Both the position numbers and the translations under genes were made by a program. A DNA stretch of 64,000 nucleotides from Powellomyces hirtus (lineage: Eukaryota; Chytridiomycota; Chytridiomycetes; Spizellomycetales; Powellomycetaceae): contig JAHLKG010000005.1 in assembly GCA_025526995.1 (NCBI GenBank), forward strand, positions 682,001 through 746,000, in the 5' to 3' direction. Each line of letters starts with the position of its first letter. Position 1 is the first letter of the stretch. Below, piece by piece: positions 34,360-46,178 of the stretch. Below the pieces are notes generated by a model, which made no database searches, was not told where the DNA came from, and saw nothing but the letters and a program-made list of their open reading frames with translations.

Positions 34360-34798
34360 CTGGCCAGCGCTGTCATCGTAAAGTGCTACTGTCCGTAACA
34401 TGCACAAAGTTGCCTCTAGCGGACTTTCAAACCATCCAGCTCTATATTTTTCATGTGCGCAACGGGTGACGCCCCAGTCGACCACCAGGCCCATCTAGCA
34501 ACCGGTTCTTGTCTTTGTCAGTTCGGTACTGTTCACGAATGGTATCAGGCTGGTAGAGCTGAAGACAAGTAGCGCTTTCTTCCTCTCATGTTTTACCGCA
34601 TCGCTGCTCCCTCGACCAATTCGTGCGGCAACATCTCATAAATGCCGGGGGAAATCTCGATGCGCAGATACAACTTTTTTTGCGCCTGTGGGCTCTCGCG
34701 TTGCGTTCTTCCATTTATACAGTGAAGATTCACGCGGAAGACTCCGACGTCTCGCAAGCTCGCTGTGCAGTTCAATCGTCAGACTTCAAGGGCGCTTC
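34360..34798. other. Intergenic between convergent genes
   Basis: 439 bp between SEN2 and the next minus-strand stop. A short minus-strand frame near 34593-34690 (KKLYLRIEISPGIYEMLPHE) looks protein-like, but I could not join it to the neighbouring gene with a GT-AG splice, so no gene is called. Confidence 0.4.
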
Positions 34799-35338
34799 TT
34801 AGGCTTTCTCCAGATATCTCGCCGTGGCTTCGGTCAAGAAGCGCAAATAAACCCGACTCCCAATCTCCTGGGTGAAGTCTTTCGAATAGTCCACAAAGCC
34901 ACACAGCAGGTCACGATGAACAGGCGCGCCACCCTCCAAGGCCGTCGGCGGAACCGCGACATACATGCGGAAGTCAATATCGGCATGCTTATAGCGGAAC
35001 ACAACCTCATGGTCGCTCGGGCGGGCTTCACAGACCAGGTTTCCAACAGCACTGCCCTCCCGCGTCATGTCTGTTGTCGCAGCGTTGAACGCCGGCGCGC
35101 CGGAGAGGTAGAGCTCCAAGGCATATGGTCGTGAGTTTAGCAGTGCGTTGACGGTGCTTGAGAGGTCCCGTGCGGGAACATCCAGATGCCGTCGGTACAG
35201 ACCCCAGGTTGACCCGGGCGTTAGAAGTGATCGGAAGGCTGTTGGAGGACGGTCAATGCTGTGCAGGCGGTGGAAATGGTACCCTATGACGGCCGCAATG
35301 CCGCTCGTGCATACGAGCACGGACCTCGCACGGCCCAT
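34799..35338 (-). CDS. Hypothetical protein with N-terminal membrane segment
   Basis: Single-exon frame of 179 residues starting at the ATG at 35338. Residues 5-20 (RSVLVCTSGIAAVIGYHF) form one hydrophobic segment flanked by Arg, so it could be a membrane anchor or a mitochondrial signal-anchor. The rest is soluble and mixed alpha/beta in appearance, with PGSTWGLYRRHLDVPARDL and a second half around VCEARPSDHEVVFRYKHADI. I do not recognise the family. It is head-to-head with the complex I ESSS gene across 188 bp. A mitochondrial role would be consistent with that neighbour and the N terminus, but this is a guess. Confidence 0.65.
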   Translation of the reverse strand: MGRARSVLVCTSGIAAVIGYHFHRLHSIDRPPTAFRSLLTPGSTWGLYRRHLDVPARDLSSTVNALLNSRPYALELYLSGAPAFNAATTDMTREGSAVGNLVCEARPSDHEVVFRYKHADIDFRMYVAVPPTALEGGAPVHRDLLCGFVDYSKDFTQEIGSRVYLRFLTEATARYLEKA

Positions 35339-35526
35339 GACTGCGTATTTGGCTCCTTGCCTTTTGTTTTGTTTTGGGATCTTCAAAATCAGAGGCCAAA
35401 GGTCAGCGACGCGATGAGCACGTGACGTCGAGGAAGGACGAGAGCAAGGGAGACGCTTCCGCAACTACCCAAGACAGCCTCATCCCGAAGAGCTTCTTGC
35501 ATACCACACAATTACAACGCATACAA

Positions 35527-36214
35527 ATGCTTCTGTCTGCTGTAACAAGGACAGGCGCTACCCTCCGAACTGCGGCAGCTGCCCGCCATGCGCTTGTGCG
35601 GAACGGTCACGGCGCTGCCGGCCCACGCGGATTCGAACCCTCCGGATACTTCCTCGGCCGAGCTGTGAGTACGGCGGACTCGGTGATTTAGAGAAAGCTG
35701 GCAGTTGGACGGAAAGATGACAGGATGGAAAAGAATGGGAAGATGCGATTTTAGGTGTCTCTTGATTCTGCGTGGCGCTCAAAAACGCAATTGTGGAGTT
35801 GCCACAGCCGTGAAATGCACCTGGCTGAAAACTCAATCCTTGGAACTTACCTGTCATTGTCTTCCGCCAACGCAGCACGGCAAGCGGGACTGGTACTGGT
35901 GGGAACCCCTATGGTACTTTGGTTACTACGGCAGCTTCATAACTTTCTTCGTCGTCCAAGCCTTCTCGCCGAAACTCAGGTACGTGCGATTCCTGTACCC
36001 TGTCGCCCCCGTCCTTTGTCAAACCAATATCTCACTGTTCCGCCATTTAAATGATCACTGACTGTTCCCCTTCTCGACTTCTTCTTCCACTTTTTTTCTT
36101 TACTGCAGCATCACCGAGCAATCCAAACAGGAAGCTCACCGCCGAATGGCCGAGCGTGGCGAGACATTCGGATGGCCCTTCCCAGCTGACTATTCGCTGG
36201 TGAAGAAAGAATAG
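35527..36214 (+). CDS. NADH dehydrogenase complex I subunit ESSS (NDUFB11-like)
   Basis: Accessory subunit of the membrane arm of mitochondrial complex I. Exons are 35527-35664, 35876-35979 and 36109-36214, giving 115 residues. The first ~45 residues are an Arg/Ala-rich mitochondrial presequence (TGATLRTAAAARHALVRNG). The mature part has GKRDWYWWEPLWYFGYYGSF, the Trp/Tyr-rich ESSS signature, then a single membrane span (FITFFVVQAFSP) and a charged helix (EQSKQEAHRRMAERGE) as in fungal ESSS proteins. Length agrees with the family (about 110-125). Its presence shows that the organism keeps complex I. Confidence 0.85.
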
Positions 36215-37086
36215 ACATACTATAATCCCCACCCCTTTCATGGCTTTTGCTCTGGATTGTAATCTGATGGAAAAATCTCGAGTCCTTAGCTACTCATGTT
36301 GTGAATACTGGGCACATGCGTCCATTGTCATTATCTGACTATTCGCAGAACGATGTGAAGTGGTAGCGCATCGGAATCAACAATTTAGTAGCCTACCGTA
36401 GTAGCATCGAGTGAAGAACCATCAGGAATTGCTCTTCAGGAATAGACAAGCATCCCCATCAATCTATGGGGCAAAGGCGGAATGGGATTTAAACCTTCAG
36501 CTCCGCACACCTCATCAATAACCGTGGGGCCAGAAGCTCGACGGATAGCGCTCCCGCATCTCGCATAGCTGGACCACATCTGGAGCAAATAGAAAAGCAG
36601 TACCATCTCAGGGACCTTGGTAGTGCTTATAAAAAGCGACTGGATGATCATTGGAAGACATGGATGACGCAGCAGTCGAGTTCATTGAGGATAGTATGCG
36701 AGACCTGAACCAGAAATGCCTTCAATGTGCGATATTGGACACACCATTTCTGCTGAATATGTCCTGCCAAACACATGTTACCAGAATTTGCTCGAATCAA
36801 GGAGACCGCACAAGAATAGAGTGTGCGGAATAGACGGTTTGGTGAAAATCCAGTTGGGATTTGTTCTGGAACGTCAGATGGGGGGCGTGTTTCTTTTGAT
36901 TGACAGTTGATTTACAGAACCCTCGCTGTTGACTATGGTGGCACGTCATAAAGCAGATAGCAATCTATCAGTGGTTGCCATTAACGTGAATTGTGTGCAG
37001 AGTTTGGAGGCTCGCTGGTGGAAAGACGCGGGACTTCCTCACCCTCGGCTGAGTCTGGTTTGTACGAGAGTGTCCATGCTGTCGGC
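36215..37086. other. Intergenic upstream of the GLTSCR1-domain gene
   Basis: 872 bp. An open frame from the ATG at 36660 (MDDAAVEFIEDSMRDL) runs for 58 codons and could be an upstream exon or a short upstream ORF, but no splice partner was convincing. No other feature is seen. Confidence 0.4.
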
Positions 37087-38857
37087 ATGTCAGACCCGTC
37101 ACAAGTGTTGGTATGTAAACCTTTGCAATCGGTCACACAACTAGTCAATCCCGCCCCTCTACTTGTCACTCACGACTTTGTTCCGTTGTTCTCAAGTTTG
37201 CACAATTGCTCCAGGCCGTGCAAGCCGCTCAAAATGCAGAGTCTCCGGGACAGTCCCCGTCGCAATCCGGATCTCCAGCTCCGCCTGCAAACCCTCTCAG
37301 AAACGCCCCGACGGCAGCGGTCGCAACCCCACGACCCGCCACCAGCGTCTCTCAACCACCAGTGACTGCTTCGGCGTCCTCAGCGCCAGCATATTCTTCA
37401 CCGCAGCCAAATGTCGCCTCCGATTCTGGGTCGGCTTCAATCTCCGCCACGTCGTCCCCACGCTTCAGTAACTCTCCGATAGCTCGTGATGCACTCGTAC
37501 GGCCACTTCTAGGAATGATACCCGATGTTAACAGCATGACTTCTGAACAACGCAAAAGATTGATAGAGCAGTTGGCCGGAGCCCACATGCAACCGCAAAC
37601 GAGCCAATCCTTCCAAGTTGCCTCAGGAGGTCAAAACACCAACGTTGTATCATCAACTCCCTCCAGCACACCAGTGGTTCTCCCCGCATCCACCAGCAAC
37701 GCAACTCCAGTTGCGTCACCAATGCCACAACTGCGACCAGCCTTCACACCAACATCCGCGCCGATCCGCCCCGCGCCAGCCCAGCAGGCATCTCTACTTT
37801 CACAATACCCGCAGAGCATGTACCCCATGCTCTATCATCCGTATGGATTACAGATGATGCCCCAAATCCAGGTTCAAGCGCTTCAACAGACTGCTATTCA
37901 GGCCAACGCTGCGGCTGCTGCATCTGCCGCGGCGCGCGGGTCTCCCGTCCCGGCGCAGATGCGCGACAAGGTCATGACGAATGTCCGTGGCACTCCAAGC
38001 GCTGTCTCACCACTCCCGGCCCAATACACACCATTGCCGGCTGGATACGCCCTTCAGAATGCGTTGAACAGCCTTGTGCCAAAGCGGATGCCATCAACGC
38101 CAACAACTCCACTACCAAGCGGCGGCGGCCCTGCTCGTCGGTCCCGTGCCAGACCAAGCAAGCCGGTATCTGTCGTATCATCACCATATTGTAAGCTGCG
38201 TGCTTTCCGTGTGTACCCATAACACGCGCCTAAATCTCCCTTTGGCTGAACCCATTTTTCTCTCGTTTAGCGCCCACTGCAGCCCTTGAGCCTACATATG
38301 CGGAACTGCAAAACATGGCGGAGATAAAGCGAAGGTAAATGAATTACGCATCCATGAGAGCGCCGCAGCTTCGGCTGATTATGAACTTGTGGTTATGCGA
38401 ATAGAATAACGAGCGCCTTGGACGCCGACCATCGAGCTATACTAAATCCAGACATCACGCCCTTCCGGTCCGTCGAGGACGCCGTAGACCGCTTACTGCC
38501 GTATCACGTGTATCAGTACGGAGAGGAAACTACTCTGAATGCCGATATCGAAGCTGGAGGTAAATCGAAAGGTACTTGGGCAGCATGGGATCGCGATAGT
38601 AACATGCATATGCAGTGCCTGATGCCGGGACTTTGGTGGCCCGAGCCACGGCTTTGGTGGATCAGTTCAACGAATGGAGATGTACTGAACAGGTAAGCAT
38701 AGTTGTGTGCATCGCATCAGTGCCACGATCTGACTACCTGCATCGTTGTCTCCAGCGCCCACCACTGCAGTCTGCCGTTTTGGCGGACAAGCTCATGGTT
38801 CAGATCATGGGTCAAGATCCCGGTACTATGTTCACACCTGATCTCACTGGTTCATGA
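37087..38857 (+). CDS. GLTSCR1 (BICRA)-domain chromatin-remodelling protein
   Basis: Exons are 37087-37110, 37197-38190, 38271-38334, 38405-38559, 38616-38692 and 38756-38857, giving 471 residues. The first ~330 residues are Pro/Ser/Ala/Gln-rich and disordered. The C-terminal ~140 residues form the GLTSCR1 domain: LNPDITPFRSVEDAVDRLLP followed by YHVYQ, then the helix TLVARATALVDQFNEW and the closing QSAVLADKLMVQ. In animals this domain defines BICRA/BICRAL, subunits of the non-canonical BAF (SWI/SNF) complex; fungal homologues associate with SWI/SNF by analogy. The start is uncertain: MSDPSQVLFAQLL at 37087 is the simplest, but the frame stays open upstream to about 36991 and a further 5' exon is possible. 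Confidence 0.8.
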
Positions 38858-39201
38858 TGGCGACCTTCACAACCGGCCTGTTCTCAAAGGGCGCTCCAGG
38901 ATTTTAGGACATGAAAATAAGCACTCCATCTGTAAATACTTCGTATTATTATTCATACAATCAACTACCCGAGGCGCTTTCGCAACCCCGCACCTGATAG
39001 AAGCTTGCAATTGGGTCATCCCAACAATAGCATCATCGTAATAACCACGCCGGAAAAGCTCTACAATAGTTCATGCTAGACGTATTGCAAATGCAATTAA
39101 TAGCGGTTGGCGCATCACACTGGTTCCAACTACGAAGACGGTCTTCAGATACTGCAAACGTTACAACGGTATTAGTTTGATTGAATTTAAAAGCAGACAA
39201 A
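38858..39201. other. Intergenic, nothing recognised
   Basis: 344 bp downstream of the GLTSCR1-domain gene. AT-rich with no coding content; probably 3' flank of two convergent genes. Confidence 0.4.
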
Positions 39202-39685
39202 TCATGGGTCCCGTTCATACTCTCGTTTATTCTTCAAAACGCATGATAAACTTTCAGCGGTTTCCTCAACCGCAGCTTGGACGAGGGGGCGGACTGTTAC
39301 GGTCAGTTTGTGAGCTTCCAACTCGGTCGTAAATTGTGCCGGCAACGCGGGGTCCGTAGCGTTGTTCGTATTCGACAACTTCGAGTCGTCTTTTTTCTCG
39401 TCACTAATTCAATTTTGAGCACGATCGGCGAGCCCAAAAGCACCGATGAATTTGTTGATAGAAAGATGGGAATGGCGATCAGTTGGATCAGGTTCGTACG
39501 TAAATGGCCGTCAGTTTGCCCAGTTCGTAGGTAGTCATCCATCAAGTCGATCCGAATTCATATGTCAGAGAGGAATGCAATTTCTGAGATCGCCTTCGGG
39601 TTTACCTCTGATAGTGGTGTTACCGGCAAGGGTACCGACTCGGAAGTGGCAGAAGAGATCTCCCGAAGAGACCATCCATAGGCAT
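39202..39685 (-). CDS. Possible small two-exon gene, unknown product
   Basis: The minus-strand segment 39403-39202 encodes a 67-residue stretch with even codon use and protein-like content (PALPAQFTTELEAHKLTVTV, then VQAAVEETAESL), ending REYERDP. It begins right after a TTAG acceptor. The only upstream ATG exon I could join in phase is 39685-39636 (MPMDGLFGRSLLPLPS), across a 232-nt intron, giving about 83 residues. The junction and start are speculative. A competing reading uses other frames between 39410 and 39545. It could be a decayed gene. No family is recognised. Confidence 0.3.
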
Positions 39686-39950
39686 GGATGAACCCGATCT
39701 CGCACGTACTGTACCTTTACAACGATTGGTCTTTGCTTCTTGATTTTACACAATCTTTTGTTCCGACATGGGGTATTCTATCTCTGTCGTTGTTTTTGAT
39801 CACCAACGCTTCCTTGATGCCATACGACGAATAAAATGATAGTCGAACATGTATATGTATTGGATGACCTAATGATAGTGAAGGGGGCATACTACTAGAG
39901 ATGGGATAACGCCACGCATATGAGCGTCTGTTGTGCCAGTTTCCAAGGAT

Positions 39951-40624
39951 TTAGTAGCACGTAATTCGATCAGCAGTATTGTCGAAAGCGCCCAAGTGGG
40001 TCCACTCGATCCTGGGGTAGAAAGTCTTGGTCGTACTAGGAAGACCCTCCTCCGCTCTTAGTAAAAGGGAAAAGGGAAATGTAAGTAGGTATGAAATAGA
40101 AGGGCTGCTGTTGGACAATTTGGAACAAGTCGACAAGTGGTTTCTGAAGTTGTGTCTGAATCTGCGGCTTCATACCTGGCGTCGATCAGGTTGCAAGGCG
40201 AGCTGCGTTTGTTGTAAACTGAAGATGTCTTGTTCCTGAAATTCCATTTGCGGAGATCGTAATACGCGCGTTCCTGAATCTGCAGCTTTCGCCCGCGGTA
40301 ATCCTCGAGGTCGTACAGGCAGATGAACTGGTCGTCACAGCTGTTGGGTGCGCGCGCGTCGAGGTGATGCGCCTCCTCAGCACGTTTGCCCAATAGGGAG
40401 TTGGTGTGAGCACGGGCTTCCACTTCAGTGTCAAAGCAGGCAGTTGACCCTTTGGTGACCGTGCAGACCGCTGCGCTGCCCCAGCCATCAGTGACGAGGT
40501 TGCGGGTGCCACCGTTGTGAGATGCAATGACCCCAGATGGAGCGGCGACTGGGATTCTACTGCCAAGGACGCTGGAGGCGCTCGCCACGAGAGCCAATGC
40601 GATACTGATACTGAAAGAGACCAT
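39951..40624 (-). CDS. Secreted beta/gamma-crystallin-like (inhibitor I36-like) protein
   Basis: Minus-strand exons 40624-40176 and 40035-39951 give 177 residues. The N terminus (MVSFSISIALALVASASSVL) is a signal peptide. The mature part has Cys-rich crystallin-type strands: FICLYDLEDYRGRKLQIQER, and after it WNFRNKTSSVYN, whose N-K-T-S-S matches the Ca-binding (N/D)-(N/D)-x-x-S-S loop of beta/gamma-crystallin domains. A degenerate second loop ends the protein (AFDNTADRITCY). Bacterial relatives include the peptidase inhibitor I36 family, while fungal ones are secreted proteins of unknown function. I favour a secreted Ca-binding or inhibitor role, but this is by fold analogy only. Confidence 0.7.
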
Positions 40625-41376
40625 GATAATTGTGTTTGGAGCTTGATGCTTTGCGATGCGTGATGCGGGAGCGAAAAATGGATCTGCAGTCTTTATGCTT
40701 TTGACTTTCATGAGCCAACCCCCGCATGATACAGCAAAGCTACATTCTTTCCTTTCTCTTGGCCAGATGGCGACAAGCCGTAAAACACAAACCTTGCACC
40801 ATCTGATCGTCCTTTATGGCAAACATCGGAAAGAAAACAAGTAAATGTCCACTGCGTCACGACACTGAGGGGACAGGCTGTAAGCCCAAACACTGGCAGA
40901 ACGGGCCGGAGTGAAATTATGCTCGTCGTTTGAGTGAACCACGATTCAGAATTTTGCTACGAAGATGTGATCCGCGAATGTGTATGATGTGCGGCAGTTT
41001 TCTGCCCATTCGCGTTTGTGGCATTTTTCAGATTTGAACTCCGTCCCGGAAGGCTTGTACAGTGTAACATGTCCCGTCGAGTTGCACAGCATTTAGTCTG
41101 CTTGGTAGACAGTGGAGTTTTGCACGCATCTCGTTGGGTAACTTCCCATGGTCACTTAACTTGTTCTGCAACCGCATGAGGCTTCTTCCTCGCACAAGGC
41201 CGAGTCTTTGATCAGCGAAAGCAAGTAGTGCACCCACCGCGTCTGTCTGCGTGTGGCGCAGCGGGGCTTGTCTTCTCATTTGGCTATTCTCGCACTAATG
41301 AAAACAGCTCCGACCGACCGCGCGCTCGCTCGATGGCGCCCAAAGAAAGTGACAGGGTCGAAACGAGCTTAGCGGA
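40625..41376. promoter_or_regulatory. Divergent intergenic region, crystallin-like gene and aminopeptidase P
   Basis: 752 bp between divergent starts. No gene, repeat or RNA was recognised. Promoters of both genes should lie here. Confidence 0.4.
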
Positions 41377-44300
41377 ATGAGAAATCTTGTTTTAAAGCTT
41401 TGCTGCTTCCTTCCCGTAGCACACACTCCTCGCTCTCTCAGCCTGTCTACAGCCACATCAAGTATGACTGCCGTTGCTTCTCCTGGCTCCGGACGCCTTA
41501 GTCAACTGCGTGCCGTCATGCAAAAGCATGGCGTGCAGGCCTACATCATTCCCTCAGAAGATGCTCACCAGGTCAGCCCCCGCGGTCCATAGTCAGGAAT
41601 TCAAAGCCTCTAGATGTTTAACAATACATTCACAGAGCGAGTACATCGCGGATGTGGATGGACGCCGCGCATTCATCTCGGGGTTCACGGGCTCTGCTGG
41701 TATGAACATGTTTCAGTCGAGGAACTTGGAATCATTTTTGTAACTGTTCATGTGGAATAGGACTTGCCGTTGTGACTATGGAGGAGGCGGGCCTCTGGAC
41801 CGATGGGCGATACTTCCTGCAAGCATCTCAGCAACTGGATGAGAACTGGAAGCTGATGAAGTCTGGCTTGCCGAAAGTGCCGACCAAGGAAGAATGGCTG
41901 GTTCAGGTACGGCTGATCAAACATCTCCGATGATATAGATCAGGATATGCCTAACTCTTTGCCGTCGCTCAGGTCCTTCCCAAGAAATCTAAGATTGGTC
42001 TCGACCCCAAGCTCATCACCATCGGTATGGATTTAGCATCAAGTGTTTTTCTCCTCGGCTTCATGTGTTCATCAACTTATCACTACAGCCGCCGCTCGCC
42101 AGCTTGTTGATGCCGTCAAGAAGGAAGGACACTCGTTGGAAGCTATCACAGAGAACCTGATTGATACGGTGTGGGGAGCGGAACAACCCAAACGCCCGGT
42201 CAATCCGGTTGTTGTACACTCTGTGTCGTATGCCGGTGAGAAATTCCATGAGCGTGTACAGCTTACAAGCATTCCGCCGGCTGACGTGGCGTTTAGGAAA
42301 GAGCAGTGTCGACAAGATTGCTGCTGTACGTGAAGAGATAGCCAAGAAGGACACATGGGGTTTCGTTGTGACTGCACTGGATGAAATCGCCTGTAAGATG
42401 ACAATTGATTTCTACAAAATCGGATCCTTTCTGAGATGTATCCGTCACACTATCAGGGCTTTTCAATCTTCGTGGATCGGACATTATCTACAACCCTGTC
42501 TTCTTTGCCTACGCGCTGATCACCAAGGATGAAGCCATCCTCTACGTAGATGAAGCAAAAATCTCGTCCGAGGTAGGTAACAAAATGATAGAATCATGCG
42601 CCGTGTCCCTCTGATCAGGATGCCATTACAGGTCCGAGACCACTTGGGATCTGGTGTCACGATCCGCCCGTACGACGCGATTTTCGCAGATCTGAAGACG
42701 AGGGGAGCGCAAGCCGAACAGAAGGTACGCTTTTCCGAGTTACTTCTACATCCTCTGATACTCTTACGCTGTACTGATGTGCATATCAGAAACTGTGGTT
42801 GGACGCTCGATGCAGTTTGGCCCTCCAAAATGCGCTTGGTGGCGAGGTTTGTGGTTCCTGCCCCGCTCGCTTTCCGCAGCTGTATTGATATTTGCGCATC
42901 AGTCGCTCGTGTCGGAATCTAGATCTCCAATCATGACTGCCAAGTCTATCAAGAATGAGGCGGAGTTGGAAGGCTTCCGCCAATCCCATATCAGGTATGG
43001 ACTGCATATGTGCCCTTGAGGTGATCATTCATCTGACTGGTTTGCTTCACTAGAGATGCCGCTGCTTTGGTAGGTTTTCCGCAGTCAGAGGGTCGCAGAG
43101 GTCAGCATCGTTATTTACATCCGGTTAGTGTGAATATTTTGCATGGCTCGAGAAGGAGTTGGTCCAGAATAAAGCGTCCCTGTCTGAGGTCGATGCCGCG
43201 GACAAGCTGGAAGGATTCCGTCAGTGAGTGACTCTTCACTTTCCGTATCACAAAAGATATCGGCATCCTAAACACTTTCATCATAGGAAACAAAAGGACT
43301 TCGTGGGCCTCAGCTTCGACACTATCTCTTCGACGGGACCCAATGGCGCCATCATCCACTACAAGCCGGAGAAGGGAACATGTGCCACCATCCGTACCGA
43401 CCACCTTTATCTCTGTGACTCTGGCGCTCAGTACAGGTACTTCATAGACCCTCCGCATCGTGACGCAACTAATCAGCATATGAATAGCTGACACTGAATT
43501 GTGACTAAGGGATGGTACGACTGACGTTACCCGCACCCTCTCATTGAACGGCAAGCCAACTGCGCATGAGAAGGATGCCTTCACCAGAGTGCTCAAGGGT
43601 CACATTCAGATCGACATGGCCGTTTTCCCTCGGTAAGTGCAAACTCTTCTCGTGTGGTTGGGACGACCATTCGCTTATCTCATATCTTGCGGCAGTGGAA
43701 CTACCGGGTATCTTCTTGACGTTCTGGCCCGCGTACCTCTCTGGAAGGCCGGTTTGGACTTCCGTCACGGAACTGGTCACGGGGTGGGATCCTTCCTTAA
43801 CGTTCATGAAGGTACGATATTGGATGTCTGCCCAATCGGGAATATAGCCGCATTCATGCATTTCCCTCGCTTCACAGGCCCGCATGGTATTGGAACAAGG
43901 ATCAACTACAATGACATCCCTCTTGAAGCTGGCATGAGCGTTACAAACGGTACGCTTTGACTGCTAGTGACCCTGGAAGCTGAGTGGGTGTGCTTATTTG
44001 TCATAATTCATGATACCTCGCAGAACCAGGATACTATGAAGATGGAAACTTCGGTATCCGAATTGAGGTAGGGTTTTTGCCTTATGATCATCGGGGAAGA
44101 GCGGATACTCACTTGTCTGCGCCTGACAGAACGTTCTGCTGATTCGCGAAGTAGAGACGCCCCACAACTTTGGTGAACGAGGTATGAGAAAGATTTTCCA
44201 GGCTGCTAACAGTGCATCGGCTACTGATCCATGATGAATAGGATACTTGGGTTTTGAGCACGTTACATTGGTTCCCATGCAGGCTGCTCTCATCAATGTG

Positions 44301-44432
44301 GAACTCCTGACACCGGAGGAGCACCAATGGTTGAACACATACCACGCCAAGTGTTGGGAGAAGGTTTCGCCGCTGCTCAAAGAAGGCAGTGACGCTTGGA
44401 ACTGGTTGAAAGCAAACACCGCGCGTATCTAG
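41377..44432 (+). CDS. Xaa-Pro aminopeptidase (aminopeptidase P, XPNPEP1-like)
   Basis: Manganese enzyme that removes an N-terminal residue preceding proline. I count 19 exons: 41377-41571, 41636-41699, 41761-41906, 41973-42024, 42089-42235, 42297-42392, 42457-42572, 42632-42724, 42790-42846, 42903-42994, 43054-43069, 43129-43223, 43287-43436, 43510-43632, 43696-43811, 43878-43949, 44024-44067, 44130-44181 and 44242-44432. They give 638 residues. N-terminal pita-like domains include [20 protein letters not shown] and [20 protein letters not shown]. Metal ligands are present: Asp in LCDSGAQY (about 434) and in TTDVTR (about 445), His in GTGHGVGSF (about 509), Glu in EPGYYEDG (about 544) and in FGIRIEN (about 558). 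Met1 precedes a Leu/Cys-rich stretch that might target an organelle; Met30 would give a cytosolic form. One exon is only 16 nt. Confidence 0.93.
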
Positions 44433-44717
44433 CCTAGGCGTAGAATGGAGGAACCATTTCGGAGAGTAAATATGCGCTCACACGATATATAGAAAACTGT
44501 TATTTGTGTTCATCGTTTTTATCGAATGAACGTTGGAGGTGCGGGAGGAACCGCGTGAGGCGGGATCTCTTCATGCTGTGCGTGCGCGACCGTGTCACGC
44601 GCGATCATGTCTGCGCTCGTGTCTGCGCCTTCCGCTTATTACCCCGTTGACAGTTTCTCGCCGGCGCCGACATCGTGGAAATCTCCACCTCATTCAACAC
44701 AAGTTGTCACAAGCAAA

Positions 44718-45870
44718 ATGCTGCGATATCAACATTGTAGAGCCAAGCTCTTCAGCGCTACACGATCGTTAACTCCACGGTCGCTGGTATGTACTTTTCT
44801 GGTATGTCCTGCTCAAACTGGATGTAAAACTCACAGCGGGTCCAAATTTGCAGAATGCGTGGACCGCTGCAGCTGCTCGAAAGACAGCGGTCCTCTTTCC
44901 GGGACAAGGCGCGCAGCATGTAGGCATGGGGGCGGACATCTACGAAGCATATGAGGCGGCCCGCGACGTTATCGATGAGGCCGATGAGGCCGTGGGAGGA
45001 CGGTTGAAGAAGCTCATGTTTGAGGGACCACAGCAAGTTCTGACGTCAACAGAAAACGCACAGCCCGCTATTCTATGTCACTCCATAGCACTGCTGAAAG
45101 TGCTAGAAAAGGAGTACGACTTTGACATCAAATCGTGTACCTATGCACTGGGCCATTCCCTCGGGGAGTACTCGGCTCTCGTTGCCACCAAGTCACTCAC
45201 ACTACCGGAAGCCCTCAAACTCGTAAAGCTACGAGGAGAACTGATGAACAAGAGCATTGATAACTCTGGCACAACCATGAAAGCGCTCATCATCAGTGGG
45301 GACCACCTAGAGGACATTGAGAATGTGATGTCGAAAATCCAGCGCTCATTACCCAAAGGAGAGGTTGCTGAGATCGCCAACATCAACAGCCGTTCGCAGG
45401 TGGTGATCAGCGGCACGGTTCAAGGAGTCGAATACGCGTGCTCCATCATACAAACCAGAGGCTACGCTGGACGAGCCCTGAGTCTGCCGGTTTCCGCACC
45501 ATTCCACTGCAGCTTGATGGGTCCTGCCGCGAACGACATGAAGCCGGCCCTGGAATCAGCGCAATTTGCCGAACCGTCCACGGAAGTGATCTCAAACGTC
45601 ACGGGAAAGCCGTTCAACAGAGCAAGCGAGATTCCAAGTCTTTTGTACGAACAAATCACAAAGACCGTTCAGTGGCAAAGAAGTACCAGGTTCGCCAGCG
45701 ACGATGATGTCCATGATTGGGTTGTGATCGGACCGTCGCGCGTCCTTGCCAATCTGCTACGGAAAGAATATCCGACCGATGTCATCACAGCCATATCCAC
45801 GGTTGACGACATTCTGCAGCATGGAGATCAGCTGTCATCTTGTTCTAGAAAACGGGCAACGAAACTGTAG
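44718..45870 (+). CDS. Mitochondrial malonyl-CoA:ACP transacylase (MCAT/FabD)
   Basis: Loads malonyl groups onto acyl carrier protein in mitochondrial type II fatty-acid synthesis. Exons 44718-44786 and 44854-45870 give 361 residues. The start at 44718 gives MLRYQHCRAKLFSATRSLTP, a good mitochondrial presequence; an in-frame ATG at 44607 would add 37 residues. The catalytic domain has the substrate loop TAVLFPGQGAQHVGMG, the nucleophile motif GHSLGE and the catalytic His in SAPFHCSLM. Further conserved blocks are INSRSQVVISG and WVVIGPSRVLANLL. Length is usual for MCAT. It lies in tandem after aminopeptidase P and converges with the TMF1-like gene. Confidence 0.93.
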
Positions 45871-46178
45871 GATCCTATGTGTTTTTTTAAATACACCATT
45901 TCTTTTGTTACGGCATGAAATGGCGATTTGTACGCCATGGAAGCCAACGAATTAAAATATGTTTTGTTTGAGGGATGTACTATTTAATAACGTCTCATAA
46001 TGGAATAGGGAAGAGGTGTAGTTACAGAAAGAATATCCAAAAATGGAAAGGACAGCTGCGGGGCAAGCTGCCCGGGATATCGTGCTGGAAGGAGAGCAAT
46101 TGAGATTTGGTGTTCGATCATGCGCGAAGGCGTGTTGGCGTCCATCCAGTGGAAATTGAAAAGGTTGAAGTGATTGAA
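45871..46178. other. Convergent 3' flanks
   Basis: 308 bp between the MCAT stop and the last exon of the TMF1-like gene. No gene or repeat is recognised. Confidence 0.45.

Noticed and set aside
36470..36555. Possible tRNA with a 'ggtttaaatcc' B-box-like element on the minus strand
   Set aside because: Six of seven acceptor pairs can be drawn, but the T-stem does not pair and no A-box or anticodon arm fits.
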